Below, piece after piece: positions 61,603 to 64,000 of a stretch of 64,000 nt of DNA; the first letter of the stretch is position 1; each line of letters opens with the position of its first letter. Made by a program: the position numbers and the translations under genes. The notes below the pieces were generated by a model that did not search any database, was not told the origin of the DNA, and saw only the letters and a list, made by a program, of their open reading frames with translations. The stretch is from NCBI GenBank assembly GCA_023213395.1, contig CM041465.1, positions 184,705,741-184,769,740 on the forward strand, in the 5' to 3' direction. The stretch is from Cycas panzhihuaensis. Lineage: Eukaryota; Cycadophyta.

Positions 61603-64000
61603 ATGCATCTATGTGTATGAGATCGTGCAACAGAGAGAGTGCATGTATATTATGAAGTTAAATCCATATGAAATAATACATATAAATATCATTAAAGCCA
61701 TTGTAACCATTATGTTTTTTTATTAATTGAATAATTTATTTCACTATTATAACTCTCATTGTGCTTATCCTTTGTTGTCATTCCATTATTTACTACTATT
61801 ATTAAATGTTATATTGTTAATCATCAAAAATATCTTTCAGAGGCATATTGCAATTCTATTAAAGTAATTTTTTTGCACTGTAGGAGAATTAGTCTATAGT
61901 TCATCAATAGATATAAATTTATAATTAAGATATTATATGTTGTGTTGGTGTTTCTTCAATAAAATATTAGTATTAGGTTTAATTGTAGGGGGTTGATTCA
62001 TCATTGCCTAGGGCAATCTTCATTATAGATTTGGCTTGAGGATGTTCAAAATGCTCAAAATAGTAGACTTGGATGCACCTAATAATATTCTAAGTTTCTA
62101 ATAGTGGTTCTTAATTAACTCCATATATAACACAAATTGTTAAGTATTTTAGTCTTTAAAGAAGCTCCTATATTATGTAACTAAAAGAGTACATAGTCTC
62201 ATTTTATGCTAAATGAGTAAAAGAGATCTATTATATGATAACAATTTGTATTATGATGGCATTAGATACCAATTATTTAATATTAGTAGTCATTGTAAGT
62301 CTATCTAATATCTTGCACATGACTTGCCTAAAAAATGTAGTATTTCATTTCTTAGCTTCTAAGTAGGAGGAAGGTCTAAAGGCTATATTATTTCTTGCAT
62401 TTTCATACCATAGAGCATAGGCCTTCTACATGTAGGTAAGGGAATGTATAAGTAAGAATATGTTTTTTATTTTTTGGATTTCCTTTCCCTCCAAGGTTAA
62501 AATTTTAGTTTGTTAAATTTAGAATATTCTATTCTAAATTAGAATATTCTTTTGTAAAGTTGGCCTAGGGAAGATTAAGATTAAAACTCTTTAATTTGTC
62601 TTGTTATTATAGATATTTTTTCATATAATTCTTAACTAAGTACTACTTAGTCTTGTATTTGTTACTTTTATAGCCAGGTTAATGAACAACATACTTTTCC
62701 TTATTAGTTATTTCCATTTCAAGAATTTCTACTTGAATGTTGAGGTTAAAGTAAGTAAATTTTCACTAGGTACATTCATTGGAAGCATTAGTCTAATTAT
62801 TCAAATGAATTAATAAAAAATTACTTTTTTAACCATCTCAAGATATTATTTATGTAAGATTATTAGAATATAATTTTTAGCTTTAGACTCACAAAATTTT
62901 AGGTATTATAAAGTTACTTTAGAAAAAAAAATTCCTCACATTCTAACTTAAGAATATTTTGGAATAAATTCATTTTCAAACCCGAAGATTAGATGGAGTC
63001 ATAATTAAGATTATTAAAGAAATATATTTGAGAATTGAGATTATAGATTTGGAGTAAGTAGTATTATAATCTTAGGATTATAATATTAAGAGAGTAGAAT
63101 TGCCCACATTTATGTCACCCAATAAAAATTACAAATCCACTTTATTATCCCACTACTTTTGATTTTAATAAGTTGTTCTATTTCCTTCATTCCACCATTT
63201 CATTCATAATCAAACCCCAAGAATCTATAATAATGGTATTAAATTTGTGATGAAGGGGTTTCCTAATCAAGATGGTAAATGTAATTGAAGGTTACATCTA
63301 ACTCCACACATTATTATCATTAGAAGAGAAGGAGAAAACCAAATTTAAAGGATGTTAATTACAAAGACATACATTGGAGTCCATATGTCAAGTTGATATA
63401 GAGTTCAAAGCTTATAGGATAATTATAAGTTGGTTGTTATCAAAATTATATTAAGTTAAATAATCAACCACTTAGTCATAAGAGTGCCTTAATAAGGAAG
63501 ATCAAGAATTAAGGAAAGATGATAAAATAATATAAGATGGGAAATACGAAGGCCAAGAATTAAAACTAATTATTACATGAGAATCAGAGTTAAAGAAGTT
63601 AAGTATTACTAAGGAGGAGGTATAATACATTAAATAAATGTCAAAATAATTAGAACATATGAAGAAAATATTTTAATTCATTAATGATAGTGAAATACTC
63701 TCATATAAATATATCATGTATATATATAAGAGCCTATATATGTAGGCCAAGTATCAATATTATATTAAATAGGGATTAGACACATAACCCTCAAGTTAAC
63801 TTTAGAAAACATAGATATAAAAGATAAAATATTATTACTCTAGTACCCTCTCTTAATGTCTTATCTTTTATCTTTAACACCAAGCAATTATTTGAGCTAT
63901 TAGAATTTATCTTTTGATAGTAGCTTATAAGGCTATCAGTGAGGTGTTCTTCACTGGTATAACATAATAGATCTATCTCTTTTGCTTATACTTTTTTTCT
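61131..64000. other. AT-rich stretch, no gene recognised
   Basis: No family was recognised on either strand. A 78-codon plus-strand frame (61238-61474) has no similarity I can name and no promoter or splice context. Local repeats such as the doubled 'tagaatattct' near 62520-62550 are present. Confidence 0.4.
61564..61601. repeat. (GA)n microsatellite
   Basis: About 19 uninterrupted GA units. Confidence 0.95.

Overview
The window looks like heterochromatic, repeat-dominated plant nuclear DNA. It is AT-rich, with no host gene that I can support as intact, no rRNA, tRNA or CRISPR array. Almost everything recognisable is decayed retrotransposon: Ty1/copia and Ty3/gypsy elements with tRNA-Met-type primer binding sites, one plant L1-type LINE and several long dinucleotide microsatellites. 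I cannot name the species. A dicot or non-grass monocot is a guess.

Layout. 1-6.2 kb: two copies of one small copia family (H1, H2), both internally deleted, minus strand. 6.2-34.4 kb: a four-level nest. The outermost element is a Tat-like Ty3/gypsy element (C, minus). Its integrase is split by a copia element (B, minus, 9883-31702). B is split by a chromovirus-like Ty3/gypsy element (D, minus, 17112-31376, with a perfect 5-bp target duplication). D is split by a second copia of B's own family (E, plus, 20979-28621). Downstream of C's integrase, on the opposite strand, lies a decayed ORF with an intron-like gap (about 6850-8215). Tat-type elements are known to carry such extra antisense ORFs.

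34.5-43.1 kb: a 3'-truncated copia (F, minus) split by another copia (G, minus, 36823-41705). 43.9-53.4 kb: a copia with both LTRs (A, plus). It has an unexplained 4.5-kb stretch between primer binding site and gag that holds two long (TA)n tracts and a promoter-like TATA box. It also keeps a 266-codon open reverse transcriptase, the best-preserved coding stretch here. 53.5-58.5 kb: AT-rich DNA without a recognised gene, with a large (CT)n(AT)n(AG)n palindrome. 58.55-60.91 kb: a 5'-truncated LINE (minus) with a 19-bp target duplication, inserted at the edge of a copia LTR (I). 61.1-64 kb: nothing recognised.

No genes cooperate in a pathway here. The biology is a stratified record of insertion, deletion and nonsense decay. 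By rough hand counts LTR divergence falls from B (about 19%) through D (about 17%) to E (about 11%), which agrees with the order of nesting. All boundaries were read by eye, and domain edges are approximate.
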